Of a stretch of DNA of 64,000 nucleotides, positions 30,891-41,654 are shown in pieces. The stretch covers positions 5,826,971 through 5,890,970 of the forward strand of contig NC_081333.1 in the NCBI RefSeq assembly GCF_022539665.2, given 5' to 3'. This stretch comes from Daphnia carinata (Eukaryota; Arthropoda; Branchiopoda; Diplostraca; Daphniidae). Positions within the stretch are counted from its first letter, which is position 1; every line of letters begins with the position of its first letter. Both the position numbers and the translations under genes were made by a program. The notes under the pieces were generated by a model, which made no database searches, was not told the DNA's origin, and saw only the letters and a list, made by a program, of their open reading frames with translations.

Positions 30891-32191
30891 ATGTCGTCTT
30901 CGTCTAGTATTTCGTCGAGTATTTCAAGGTACGAGTCCGACTCGAGGGCAGCAAGCTTCTGTCATTGCAGCTTGCGCGGCTACCCACGGGCCGAGAAAGG
31001 AAAGAGGGACGTGGAAAGAGAGTTGGACCGTTGGGGCAGGCGCCCGGACCGAAGCGAGAGTCGCAGTTGCTCGCGTAGCCGATCGATCGTACGTGGTCGA
31101 GAGATCTCAGCTGGCTTGACGAGCCGTCGCAATCGTTACGAAACCGAAGTCCATCATCCGATCACGCCCGCAGTAGCAGCCGCTCGGTTGATTCGCTCTC
31201 GCAACCAGCGCCAAGTGACAGCCCTGCCTGAGAGGGTCGAGTCGGATTTGGAAGTAAGAAATGCCGGAAACCATTCCCTTGCTCAGGAGCAAGAACCCCT
31301 TCTCCCGAAGGCTTTCAGCTCGACAAAGCCCGTTCCAAGGAGCTTCGAAGCTGGAGGACTTCTATTCTAAAACCGGCGGAGTCCAGGCAACTACGGGAGA
31401 ACTTCATGCCTTGCTTTGAAAAAAGTTCCTTCGACTTGCAGGTCCCGAAGTTGGACCCTTCGATGGCACGTAGACTCAAGGAGGTAAGAGGAGGGGAAGC
31501 TAGCAAGGCGGAGGCTTAAGAGAAGGCCCTCGCGGCCTCTCAGTATAAAATTTTAGATATTGCCAAACCGCTTCTGTATTTGTGGGAAAGCGCCACTTCT
31601 GATGCAGCCGCTATCGACCCGCTTCTCAGCGCAGCAGAGTCAGCCCTGCAGTTATGGGACCATGCCTTCCACAGTATCACTGCCCAGAGGAGAGAAAATG
31701 TGCTGCGCCAGACGGACCCCCGGTTCGAATCCTTGCTATCCGGATGGGGTGGTTTAGAACAAAAGAATGTGCACTTCTTTTCGGCCGTACTTTCCTCAGG
31801 AGTATGGTTAGAGACGCGTCGGATACCAAAAACTGAAATCTCTAGGTCAACCTGGGGGAAGGCGGTCGAATCCCGCTTCGTCCTATGGGCCCAGCAGAAC
31901 CAGCGGTTTCATATGGGGTTCGAAGGCGGAAGATTAGGATCCGGATTTAACTTACAAGGCAGCTTCAGCAAACGCGGCTCGAAACCCACCTCGTACAACC
32001 GCGGTTCCAGGTTAGTTTCTCCGGTTGTATTTATTTTACCGACTACTGTGTCGCCGCCGATATCAGGTAACGTTGTTGGGGGGAGGGTGCGAGATTTCGC
32101 TTCCCTTTGGCCATCGTTTACAGCCGATAGATGGATTCTGGATTCGGTTTCTTTAGGAGTAAAGATTCCCTTTACCAAGTTACCGTCTTAG
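30891..32191 (+). pseudogene. DIRS-like ORF1 (Gag-like), two frames
   Basis: The first part (30891-31370) is serine- and arginine-rich (SSSSSISSSISRYESDS at the start). The second part (31580-32191) is in another frame and includes LLSAAESALQLWDHAFHSI and a TWGKAVESRF segment. The positions just upstream of the RT match the Gag-like ORF of DIRS elements. I recognise no catalytic motif. At least one frameshift near 31370-31560 separates the parts. Confidence 0.65.
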
Positions 32192-32221
32192 TCTACCACC
32201 GGTGTTAATATGTGTTTCAGT

Positions 32222-33934
32222 CCAGAAACGAGGGCAATCTGTGAGGCGGAGATAGCATCCCTTTTGGCAAAAGGAGCCGCGGGAAGGATCTCGTTAGATT
32301 GCATGGGCTTTGTGAGCGGTATTTTTGTGATTCCTAAAAGCTCGGGTGGGTATAGACCGATTATCAATTTTTAAAGCCTTAATAAATTTGTGCAGCAGTT
32401 TCATTTTAAAAAGGAAGGCGTAAGTGTGATGAAAGGATTGATAAGGAAGGGGGAATTTTTTCACGAAGATCGGTCTCCAAGACGCGTACCTTACCGTTCC
32501 CATCCACCCAGACCAGAAAAAGTTTTTGCAATTTATGTGGGAAGGGTCGCTTTTCCAGTTTTCTTGCCTTTGCTTCGGGCTTTCGTCCGCCCCTTGGACA
32601 TTTACTAAAAATTTTGAAGCCAGTGGCGGCCCTTTTGAGGAGAAAAGGAATTAGGATTGTAGTTTATTTAGAGGATTTTCTTATTTTGAATCAGTCCAAG
32701 GAGGGGCCGGAGCGCGATTTTGTTTTGGCGGTAGAATTGCTACAAAAATGTGGGTTTTTGGTCAATTGGGAAAAATCGCTAAGCACGGCCGATCAGGTGC
32801 GAGAGTTTTTAGGCCTCGTAGTGGACTTAAACAAATTAGCTCTCTCCCTCTTACCCAAAAAGGTGCGTCAGATTGTTGAGATGTGTCGCAAGGCTAGCGC
32901 CGCTAACTCCGTCTCCCTGAGAGAACTGGCGAAGATTTTGGGTAATCTAGCCTGGGCAATACAAGCAATTCCCTTTGCCCAGGGCCCCTACAGATGTGTG
33001 CAAAGACAGTTTTTGAAGGAATCGGCACGAGTCAAGAGGGACCTAGCGGCAAAAATTAGATTAGACGAAGAATCGATTTCTGATCTAGATTAGTGGGCGT
33101 TCAATGTGGAAAGATCCAACGTTAGACCGCTTTCGACTCTAGAGCCCGACTTAACCATATTTTCAGACGCGTCCCGCTCAGGGACGACGCGAACGACGCC
33201 ACAGCGAAAGGGCCATGGACAGAGCATGACCAGTACCGCCATATCAACGAGCTAGAGCTGATGGCGGCCCTTTATGCTCTGAAATTTTTTTACAGTTACT
33301 TGTTACTGTTTACAAAATTAGCTTCACGGGTCTCGGTGCGGTTGATGATGGACAACATCACAACACAACATCACACTATGTGAACAAATCAGGCGGCTCG
33401 AGGTCTGAGGACTGAGGATGTCGAATAATTGCGCAGATCGTGGCGTGGTGTGAGCCGCGTACGATCACTATTAACGCTGTGTATCTTCCCGGTTCGCAAA
33501 ATGTGATTGCAGATCGGCTGTCAAGGGCGCCTCTGGACTCGAGCGATTGGAAGCTCAACCCGGAATTGTTCAACAACCTGAGAGCTCGCTGGAGCCTAAG
33601 GGTAGACCTGTTCGCTTCGGCTTGGAACAGCCAGCTAGGACAGTTTGTTAGCTGGGGCCGTCAGCCGGGCGCATTGACGGTAGACGCGTTCAGCATCAGC
33701 TGGGCCAGTATAGACGCATACGCATTCCCGCGGTTTTGTCTGATTCAGAGGTGTCTGATAAAGATAATGAAGGAGCGGGCGGAGCTGACATTAGTGACTC
33801 CATATTGGCCATCCCAACCGCGGTTTCCGTCACTATTGGAACTGGCTTGCGAGCCGACGGTGATTCTTCCGAAAGAGAAGCTGCTGTGGGGACCGATGGG
33901 CCAGCTACACCCGCTGCTGAGTCACTGCTACTAA
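32222..33934 (+). pseudogene. DIRS-like reverse transcriptase and RNase H (broken)
   Basis: RT begins LLAKGAAGRISL near 32255, with IFVIPKSSGGYRPIINF near 32320-32370, a frame change, and then the catalytic box VVYLEDFLIL near 32660-32690. YLED replaces the usual YLDD. The RT thumb region ends near 33090. An RNase H start (FSDASRSG) lies near 33160, and RNase H coding is badly disrupted to about 33440. NAVYLPGSQNVIADRLSR and LFASAWNSQLGQFVSWG (33470-33665) and the DAFS.W..AFP motif are typical of DIRS elements. Confidence 0.82.
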
Positions 33935-33986
33935 TCGCCTGGAGATTGTCAGGGGACGACTTGAAGGCAGCGGACTTTCGGACGGC

Positions 33987-34913
33987 GTGGTCGATCTTCT
34001 CTTGGGGGGAGCCCGTAGGACCACATCAGCTACTTACCAGTCGGCATGGAAAACTTGGCACAGTTGGTGTGTTCGAGAAGACGTTGATCCCGTGTCTCCG
34101 CCTCTAGCTAAGGTATTAGAATTCTTATCATCGTTGGTAGACGAAGGGAAAGCGTATAGCACGATAAATGTCGCCCGTTCGATGCTATCTTCGACGTTGG
34201 GCAGGATCGACGACGTCGACATCGGCAAGCACCCTCTCGTGGTGAAGCTGATGAAAGGAGCGTATAACCGGAAACCCCCGAGCCCGAAGTATACAGGGTT
34301 TTGGGACGTAAATCTCGTGGTAAGCTACTTAATATCTTTAGGGCCTAACAGCGAGCTGTCGTTTTCAGGTTTGTCGAAGAAATTGGCCGTTCTATTAGCC
34401 CTCTCAACTCTATGCAGAGTGTCTGAGCTGGCTAGCATCGTCAAGGATTCCATCGCAATCGAAGATAATCAAGTTAGGTTCGCCTTAACCAAACCAAGAA
34501 AGTCGGAACGAGCTTCCCCGCTATAAGTCCTCTCGTTAAGGAGATTGCAGCCCGTTACTCTGGCTTGTCCAGTTGAGACGCCAAAGGACTACATTTCAGC
34601 GTCGGAAGGGTTTCGCGTAGGAAGAAAATCGAACTTGCTGCTGTTGGCGCTACGTCCTCCTCACAGCTCAATAGGCGCCTCAACGGTAGCGCGGTGGATA
34701 AAGTCGGTTTTGTCTGAGGCGGGGGTGGACACGGCTGTCTATTCCGCCCATTCGACGAGGGGTGCTTCCGCGTCTAACGCGGTTGGTTTGGGAGTACCAA
34801 CGGATGTTATTTTATCCGCTGGGTGCTGGAATTCGGAGTCGACGTTCACGTGTTTTTACCGTCGCCCGGCTGCGGACGCATCGGTAGCGAATGCGTGGCA
34901 GGGAATCTGTTAG
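33987..34913 (+). pseudogene. DIRS-like tyrosine recombinase (frameshifted)
   Basis: The segment 33987-34526 holds a SAM-like N-terminal domain (TSATYQSAWKTWHSWC) and the first catalytic Arg in LSTLCRVSELASI near 34405-34440. After a short frame disturbance (34490-34580), 34545-34913 carries the HxxR pair in YSAHSTRGASASNA near 34742-34780 and the nucleophilic Tyr in FTCFYRR near 34847-34865. All four classical catalytic residues can therefore be seen. The enzyme would integrate a circular DNA intermediate, so no target duplication is expected. Confidence 0.88.
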
Positions 34914-34944
34914 GTTCTCGGTCTAGGGTTTGTGCTTTGAAGTC

Positions 34945-35304
34945 ACCTTATAGATCCAGGTCGAGCCACTTGAACGACAATTAGATAATTGTTCGAAGTC
35001 GCTAACTGGCGACTGATGGACAATTGTGATTGTCGTACAAGTGGCGAGACCTGGATCTATAGTAATTTCCCACCCACCATCCCAACCAGCTCTCTAATGA
35101 TTTTCTCTCTCTCTCTTTTCATTTTATAGTTTCCGGAGAGGAATTGGTGCTAGTGGCAGAAACCAGCCCTCGTCCACTTAGGCATCAGACTGGACAACCA
35201 ATTTAGACCGAATTCCTGCAAGTTGATTACATGGATTGTGTTTGTTCCTCCTTATTTGAAAGCCTAATAGGTCTGAAGGGGCGTTAGTCCTAATGGCCTG
35301 AGGT
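34945..35304. repeat. DIRS-like internal complementary and right terminal repeat region
   Basis: CACCTTATAGATCCAGGTCG at about 34945-34965 is the inverse of the left-end block at 30750-30772. A direct variant (CAAGTGGCGAGACCTGGATC) follows near 35037-35057. The outer block at 35266-35304 is the inverse of the left-end block 30829-30866. A C/T-rich run lies near 35103-35120. Confidence 0.75.
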
Positions 35305-35689
35305 GAAACAACCATTTCGAAAAAAGTTTCTACTTTTTCGTTTTTGCGGGTCATATCAGAACTCGACCTAACTGAGAAAACGGAAAAAATACAACTTCTT
35401 TTGATATTTTAGTTTTTTTCATTTTTCCACTTTAAATCCTACGGATTTCGATGGATCTCGTAAAGAGCTATCCATTTCTATAAGACTTATTAAGTTTGGA
35501 CTTGTAATAAAGCAGCAATGAATTTTTAGAAATTTGCTGAAATAGTGAGGGGAAGGGGAAACTCGTCAATACAACGAAACTTTGCCGGGGTCGTTTGGGC
35601 ATTAATCATTACAATTTCGATTCGACGTAAAGATTTTTAGAATTCCCATGATTCTGTGCTTCTCACAATGCATTGCGTTCTATTATATT
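35305..35689. other. Unassigned sequence right of the DIRS-like element
   Basis: It is AT-rich with no convincing ORF. Part of it may be the downstream flank of the inverted KDZ copy that follows, but the match to the region right of 30725 stops here. Confidence 0.4.
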
Positions 35690-35960
35690 CGACGTAATTA
35701 TCATATAAAATCCCAAAAATTATCGTCCAATCAGCTACTAGCAAGTGGCGGCCTTTTTTTTCTTGCGGGGAATTTAAATGTATGAAGATATATCTTATTT
35801 TACCGCAAAAACAATACAGCATTACTTATGTTAAATTAAAAAACTGCACCTAAGATACATCGAGAAATCGATTATATTTTTATCATATTCAATCTCTTCA
35901 GATACGAGTTTAATGGCAAATTGTTCTTAGTCAGACCAGCTGTCGGACGTTTCGGACTGA
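35690..35960 (-). pseudogene. Inverted fragment of the KDZ-like gene 3' end
   Basis: Read on the - strand, this matches 30495-30720: the last codons of the KDZ-like gene and its 3' flank. Shared blocks include TTGAATATGATAAAAATATA, AGTAATGCTGTATTGTTTTT and AGTAGCTGATTGG. Similarity is partial, with indels. The DIRS-like element therefore lies between two inverted copies of this 3' end. Confidence 0.75.
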
Positions 35961-36639
35961 TGGAATGACTCCATAGCTCCCTGTTGCCAGTTGAGAGTTC
36001 CCATTTTTTGCGTTTTCCCAATCCTCACGTTCAAAAAATGTTCTTCTTTTTATTGCTCCTCGGTTTACGATATTTTTGGAATACAAGGAAGCAGTATCCA
36101 ATGAACTTATTATTATGGTTGTTTTCGGGAAACGATGTTTAACAGCTGCAAAATTTTAGGCAACCTATTTTACTTAAATAGAGAATGTTGTCTTTCTACA
36201 TTTCCGAAGCAGCTCTTAATATAGAAGAGTAGGTATTTCAATTTCCTTCATCAATCAAGCAGCTCTTAATATAGAAAAGTAGGTATTTCTATTTCCTAAT
36301 TCAATCATGGCGTTGTGTGATTGTATGTCGCCAAAATGCCACGTTTATCTATAGAAGAATTGTTTTTATGTTGAGTTCTTTTGTGCTTCTCTTAAACCGA
36401 AACATCGTTTTTAAAAAACATGTGAATAAATAACCTGTATACCTAATGTTGTAAATCGATACTTAAAATATTGATATAGATGCGCATTTTCAAGGCTAGG
36501 ACAACTGCAACGTATTTATCCTCCTGTGTTTATACTGTTGTGGTTTTGACAGCACTAAAATTTTAATTTTTTTTAATGTTTCCTAGTTTTGAGATAAGAT
36601 GCTGACCAATCTACTGTTGCTTACCACGATCAATAAACA
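35961..36639. other. Unassigned AT-rich sequence with a 48-bp duplication
   Basis: AAGCAGCTCTTAATATAGAA occurs at about 36210 and 36258, as part of a near-perfect tandem duplication of about 48 bases (to about 36305). No gene is recognised. Confidence 0.5.
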
Positions 36640-37387
36640 AAAATCTTGTACATTCTATGGAAAAGATGAAAAACATATTTGTTGAACAGCAGACTATTAA
36701 CGTCTTAGAAAAGAAATTCTGGGCTGACCAGTGACGTTGCATTTCCTCCATGTACCTGTAAACTAACGAAGGTAAGTATAACTAAAATCTGCGTTCTGTA
36801 TTTTCATCTGTAACGTCAAATATTGTTAAGTAGTTCTGGACAGGCAAACAGCAAAAGATTTGTTGAACCGCAGGCCATTAACGTCTTGGAAAAGAAAGTT
36901 TCTGGACTGATCAGTGATGTTGGATTTCCTCCATATATTTGTTAACTGAAAAAAGTAAGTATAACTAAAATCTGTATTCTGCATTTTCATCTTTAACATT
37001 AAATGTTGTTTTGTAGTTCTATACAGGCAACCAGCAGCAAATTTGTTGAACAGAAAACTATTAAAGTATTGGAAAAGAAGTTTTCTGGGCTGACAGTGGT
37101 GTTGCATTTCCTCCATATACTTGTTAATTAAAGAAGGTAAATAGTTGAATTCTGCATTCTGTAGTTTCATATGTAATGTTAAATGCTGTTATGTAGTTCT
37201 GGACAGGCAAGTAGCAACAAATTTGTTGAACAGTAGACTATTAAAGTATTGGAAAAGAAGTTTTCTTGGTTGACCAGTGACGTTGCATTTCCTCTATATG
37301 ATTGTGAGCTAAAAGTAAAGAAGGGAAGTGTAACTAAAATCTGTATTCCGTATTTTCATCTGTAACGTTAAATGTTGCTATGTAGTT
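36640..37387 (+). repeat. Exon-like tandem repeat, about 182-bp period, four copies
   Basis: Units begin at TAGTTCTGGACAGGCAA-like words at 36831, 37014 and 37194, with one more unit to the left and a unit end at 37383. Each unit holds a roughly 115-base conserved block followed by AAGGTAAGTATAACTAAAATC and a T-rich stretch ending in TAG, so it resembles an exon with donor and acceptor. In one frame the block encodes a recurring peptide of about 38 residues with the pattern FVEQxxIxVLEKKxSGL, with frame or stop differences between copies. The function and the direction of transcription are not certain. Confidence 0.6.
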
Positions 37388-37782
37388 ATAAGGAACGACC
37401 AGTCGGCACCGTTTTCCCCACATCGACCTTGATTCCCACTAAGGACTTTAACCTCCGAGAACCAGCCATACCCTTTTCACACATTAGTGTTAAATTTACA
37501 TAGCAAAATTCCCTACCTTTCCTGGAGTGTTAAACAATTCGACCTCCCACTGAAAAACCTGTTACTCTGAAAACCTGTAGAATCAGTTAGTCTTGTGAGT
37601 CGGAGTGAACCAGTACTCTCTATTCAGTGCGTACTCAATAAAAACTTTTTTACTCTTACACTTGTGTTGTGTTCTTCCGCCGCCAGTCACTGCTTCTGCC
37701 ATGAGCCCACTGTAAGTAGAATACTCCTATCTATCTTTATTTTGTATAGCTTTTTCTCCACAATTGGTGGCCAAGCTTTACA
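37388..37782 (+). mobile_element. LTR-like 395-bp insertion in the tandem repeat (TAGTT duplication)
   Basis: TAGTT occurs at both edges (37383-37387 and 37783-37787). The tandem-repeat word continues after it (TTCTCGACAGGCAAGCAG). Inside are a polyadenylation signal (CAATAAAAAC near 37637) and an ending ATTGGTGGCCAAGCTTTACA, reminiscent of an LTR end. It does not begin with TG, so a solo LTR is only one option. Confidence 0.5.
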
Positions 37783-37830
37783 TAGTTCTCGACAGGCAAG
37801 CAGGCCCATCATTTTCTTTGTCTCGATGAA

Positions 37831-38775
37831 CAAGCTTCAGTCACTTTGAAAGAAGAATTGTGAACCAACCTACTTTTAATACTGGCAAGAAATTTGTGTA
37901 CAAACTTCAACATCAAGCTCGAGACAAAACCTACTAATAGAAAAAAAATCAGGCGGAAAAACTCTTTTAAACGAATGTGGCGTATAACATTAGATAAACG
38001 ACTTTCATCCGCCCGTCACCACCTTCTCCGCAGTCTTCTGCTTACACTGGAACAGCGAAGTCTACGAGGACTAATAGCAACATAATTTGTCCTACTTTTT
38101 GCACAATAGCCTCGTTGCTTGATTACGTTTATTACGTTACTATTTAGTTACCAGTGAAAATACCAATACATAAAAGAATACTAGATGACTTAATCCACCA
38201 AAAGAAATCGCACAAACATTCAGGATATGATCACGTTTATTTGATAAATTTTGAACGTAATGAATAAAAGAAGTTCATCCTCAAACCAAACGAAACTTCT
38301 TTTTGGCAGAAACCCAGAAAGAAAAAGATATTTCGCTTGAAAACTAACTTACGTACAACGTTACGTTACCACAAACTACGTGCAAATTAAGACCTTGGCT
38401 GTATTTAAATTTGATCAGTGATTTTTAGAATTCCGACCGTTTCCCATAAGACAACCCTGACTCCGATTCACTACTGATCTCGGTCCAAATTCGCGTCTTC
38501 TTCCGACAAGAGACAATTAACTGATCGTAAATACTTATGGATTGAGTGCTATTATCTATAATGCAAATTTATTTATAATATGTATATTGTTCAAGTTTCA
38601 ACGTTAGTAAAATGCTATGTCACGCTTTCCATGTGGAAGGTTTAATAGATTGTCCTGGAAAATCTCATTTGATCGTCCTCAAAATCATTTCATTCGCGAA
38701 CCTTAACACCTTCTTCGTCAGCTATCGACGTGTCGTTTAACTTACAAACTATTCAGAGTAAATGAATAAACTCTC
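37831..38775. other. Unassigned AT-rich sequence
   Basis: No ORF with recognisable content is seen. Small ORFs (for example 37894-38085) lack coding features. It may include the 3' flank of the - strand gene at 38776. Confidence 0.35.
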
Positions 38776-39530
38776 TTAACATATGTAAGTTACACAATGA
38801 ATTGCATGTAAATTGTTTCTATCTTCATCTATGTTATCGATTTCCCTCTCCGTTCCTTTACAAAATTCGTTCGGCCACTTTACCACCTCATCAATAGTTG
38901 CTTCAATCTTTTCTGCAGCTATTTTTTTCTTTTTTGGATGGTCACTTCGGCGCGATTTGATTCTTCAATACCTAAATTAGACATATTTTTATCAGCTTAA
39001 TTTGCAGAATTCATTAATACTAATAACTAGAAAGTTTCTGTGCCTAATACGTACCGTTTGCGCTTATTGTGTTCCTTTTTTTCGTTTTGCTGGGTTGTTT
39101 CAGATGTCGACAAATCGAATTCAGACCCAGAATGATCAAGGAGAGGCCTATCACATGTCACTAAAAATAGAAAGTTTAGATATGAATATTTGAAATATCT
39201 GTTTGGTGGATTTTACTTCACTTACCTTCACTTGCATTAGTAGAACTTCTTCTAAAGTAAAGTGCAAAATCAACTGTTTCCTGGGACGCAAGAACTTGTT
39301 CACCTTTAATTCCAAAGGCCACTCCGTTGACACCATGTGGACCCTTAGGATTTTCCACATAAGTAAAAATGATGCTACTCACGCCCTTTTGGGAGGATAA
39401 AAAACAGCCTTAAAAACATTGAGAAAACATAAGTATATTGCGAAGTGTGGTATGAATAATAAAACTTACGGTTTGAAATAGAGTTTTCGTAGAGTAGCTT
39501 TTGAATTGCCTACACTTACACACTTTTGCA
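38776..39530 (-). CDS. Spliced gene of unknown function (three to four exons, 5' end uncertain)
   Basis: On the - strand, four blocks join with GT..AG introns and matching phases. Exon 39470 to about 39530 ends ..TLFQT. Exon 39226-39385 includes VENPKGPHGVNGVAFGIKG and SQETVDFALYFRRSS. Exon 39055-39160 starts in phase 1 and reads ..DHSGSEFDLSTSE... Exon 38776-38962 has a basic PKKKKIAAEK run, then an acidic tail and TAA at 38776-38778. The acceptor of the last exon (38963) is the one that keeps the frame. The lysine run could be a nuclear signal. No domain is recognised, no start codon is certain, and the gene could be a host gene fragment or part of a mobile element. Confidence 0.45.
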
Positions 39531-40056
39531 CGTTAAATAGCAGGAAATTCCTAAAACCAAACAACTTCTATAACCAATTTAATTATTATGGTTAATTTTA
39601 TAACTGTAAATGCTGAAAAATTCCTTTGTTTTGCATTCTTTTAGCCATGTTACATTAATTTTCATCATCGGTAGAGAAACCAGACGAGAAAAAAAATGGC
39701 TCCTAGGGTAAACACCTAAATTAAACCCAACCCTAAGAGAGTCACGTGCTCAAATTTTAGCCAATCACCGGTTTGGCATGCAAGTCCAAAATGAAATGAG
39801 AGAATGAAACGAACTATGGACGACTACAAAAAGTTTTTCTTCTCTCTTCCTCAACTTATCTCATTTTACGTTACCCTATTATATAGGCATAGCAAAATAG
39901 AAGGAAAGAAAAATATTTCCTTTCACATAGAATTCAAAATTTTGCTGTTACAAATGTTCTTTTTGGAAATTCTTTCAGAAAAAAAAGTAGAAAGCGTATA
40001 TTTTGACTAAACGTTTAAAAATATTACAAATTTTCCAATAGTGATAGGAAATTGTC
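39531..40056. other. Unassigned sequence upstream of the spliced gene
   Basis: A GAGTCACGTGCTC motif lies at about 39741, similar to CACGTG sites elsewhere in the window. An ATG with a short open run on the - strand lies near 39650. No promoter can be defined. Confidence 0.35.
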
Positions 40057-40143
40057 TAGACTAACCCCCATGAGAAGAATGTTTTTGTGAATGTTTTATT
40101 TTAGACTAACCCCCATGTCAAGACGTCTTAAAAACGTCTTGAC
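40057..40143. repeat. 16-bp direct repeat and perfect hairpin
   Basis: TAGACTAACCCCCATG occurs at 40057-40072 and again at 40102-40117. The second copy runs into the hairpin GTCAAGACGT-7-ACGTCTTGAC (40117-40143). The hairpin abuts the BEL gag fragment that follows and may mark a recombination or insertion joint. Confidence 0.8.
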
Positions 40144-40148
40144 GAGTT

Positions 40149-40268
40149 TGTAAGACTTGTGATCGCTCGGGAGGTCGTTTATCTTGAATCGTTCGTGGTT
40201 GAACTTTCATCGCGTCTACTTCCGTTCGAAGTTCTTCGATTTTGGCGTTTAACTCCACCTTAACTGCT
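40149..40268 (-). pseudogene. Fragment of BEL/Pao gag
   Basis: Bases 40149-40268 match 25359-25478 of the intact BEL element in the same orientation, with scattered substitutions. The shared peptide includes KVQPRTIQD and LRTEVD. It covers about 40 residues of the Gag coiled-coil region and is joined directly to the 3' end of the gypsy pol ORF at about 40269. Confidence 0.85.
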
Positions 40269-41564
40269 AATTTGGCCCTCATCGGCTTCGGGAGGTAGTG
40301 GGCTCTCGGCTCCGGCCATGACTGTCGGTTCCGGTTCCTCTGGCACGGGCGGGGTAACGATTCTCGGTGGGCTCGGCACTTGCGACCCATCCAGCCAGCC
40401 CCGCGGAGATATCACTGTGGTATCTGGTATTTCGGAGATGGGTTCCTCTTGTTCTTCCCAACTATCATCGAGTTGGTGGAACGGTTTCACCCGGCTGACA
40501 TGGACTATGTCTGTCTTCCGCCCGTTGGGTAGCCGGACCTCGCAGTTCACCGGGGTGGTCTGCCTCACAACGCGGTATAAGTCCCAACCAGGGATGGAAA
40601 GCTTTTCGGCGTGGCCAATCTTGCGTATCGGATTATAGACTAAGACGAGGGTATCCGGTTGGAAACTAGCATCGCGGCGTTTGACATCGAATGCCGCCTT
40701 CTGTTTCCGATGCACTTCGTCGAGCCGCATTTGCACGGTGGCGTGTGCGTGCACTAAGCGCTCGCGGAGCTGCGTCACATATTCAACTGGGGAGTCAGCG
40801 TCACTCTCCTTAGTAATAATGCCACGAACCCCAGGTTGAGGTCCGTCGGGAGCAGCGGCTCCCTCCCGTACACGAGGAAGAACAGACTGAAACCCGTCGA
40901 CTCCTGTCTGCTCGTGTTGTAGGCGAAGCAAACATACGGCAAGACCTCGTCCCAATCACGGTGGTCGCTGCTAACATACATGGACAGCATGTCCGCTAGG
41001 ACATGATTCATCCTCTCCACCTGTCCGTTGGCGCTCGGGTGAAACACGGATGTCGTCTTGCGGTTCGTGCTTAGCAGACGAGTGACCTCTTGAAACAATT
41101 CGGCAATGAAGCAACGACCATGGTCCGGGACAATGGTTTCTGGGAACCCGTGTCGCAAATAGATTTCCAAATAGGTCCACGAAGAAGCCCGCTACATCAG
41201 GGGCGGTACCGGTAGGCATTGCCCGAGTCTCCACCCACTTTGTGAAGTAATCCACCGCCACGATGATTTGTCGATTGCCCGCCTTGGATAATGGAAGGGG
41301 CCCTAGTAGGTCGATACCGACCCGTTGGAAAGGTCGAGTCGACCTCATGGACTGGAGAAATCCAGCAGGCTTATCAGCTATCCTTTTCCGGGATTGGCAG
41401 CTTGTGCACGATCGTACGTAGGCCCACACATGTTCTGCCATCTTCGGCCAATAGAAACGTCGTTTGATCCAGGCAAGCGTGCGGTTGACTCCCAAGTGAC
41501 CCGACACCGTGCTATCATGGTATTCGGTTAGAATTTGGCGTCTCATCGAGGGGGGGACACACAA
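40269..41564 (-). pseudogene. pol: Gypsy integrase and C-terminal tail
   Basis: The zinc domain (H near GHLGVN, then SCTSCQSRK) lies at about 41400-41500. The core has VGIDLLGPLP near 41290-41320. In a second frame VPDHGRCFIAELF is near 41095-41130 and NGQVERMNHVLADM near 40995-41035. The frame changes once near 41150. The tail (40260-40955) has the GPxY/F-like region LYRVVRQTTPVNCEVRL, and a Pro/Glu-rich end that is cut by the BEL fragment. Confidence 0.87.
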
Positions 41565-41654
41565 GCGAAGCTGTGGTCTCCCGTCTAGCCATACTCGACG
41601 GTACAGTACGCGATTGTCCAGGCAATAGGCCTTGGGTGCCTTCAGCCCCTTTTC

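Larger units (their letters stand above)
30737..35304 (+). mobile_element. DIRS-like tyrosine-recombinase retroelement (defective)
   Basis: It encodes a Gag-like ORF, RT/RNase H and a tyrosine recombinase instead of an integrase, in DIRS order. Instead of LTRs it has inverted blocks. CACCTCAGGCCATTAGGACT (30829 onward) recurs inverted at 35266-35304. The block TCGTTCAAGTGGCTTGACCT (about 30740) recurs inverted near 34960 and directly near 35037. Split inverted repeats of this kind match the terminal and internal complementary regions of DIRS elements. Frameshifts and stops in every ORF show inactivity. Confidence 0.88.
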
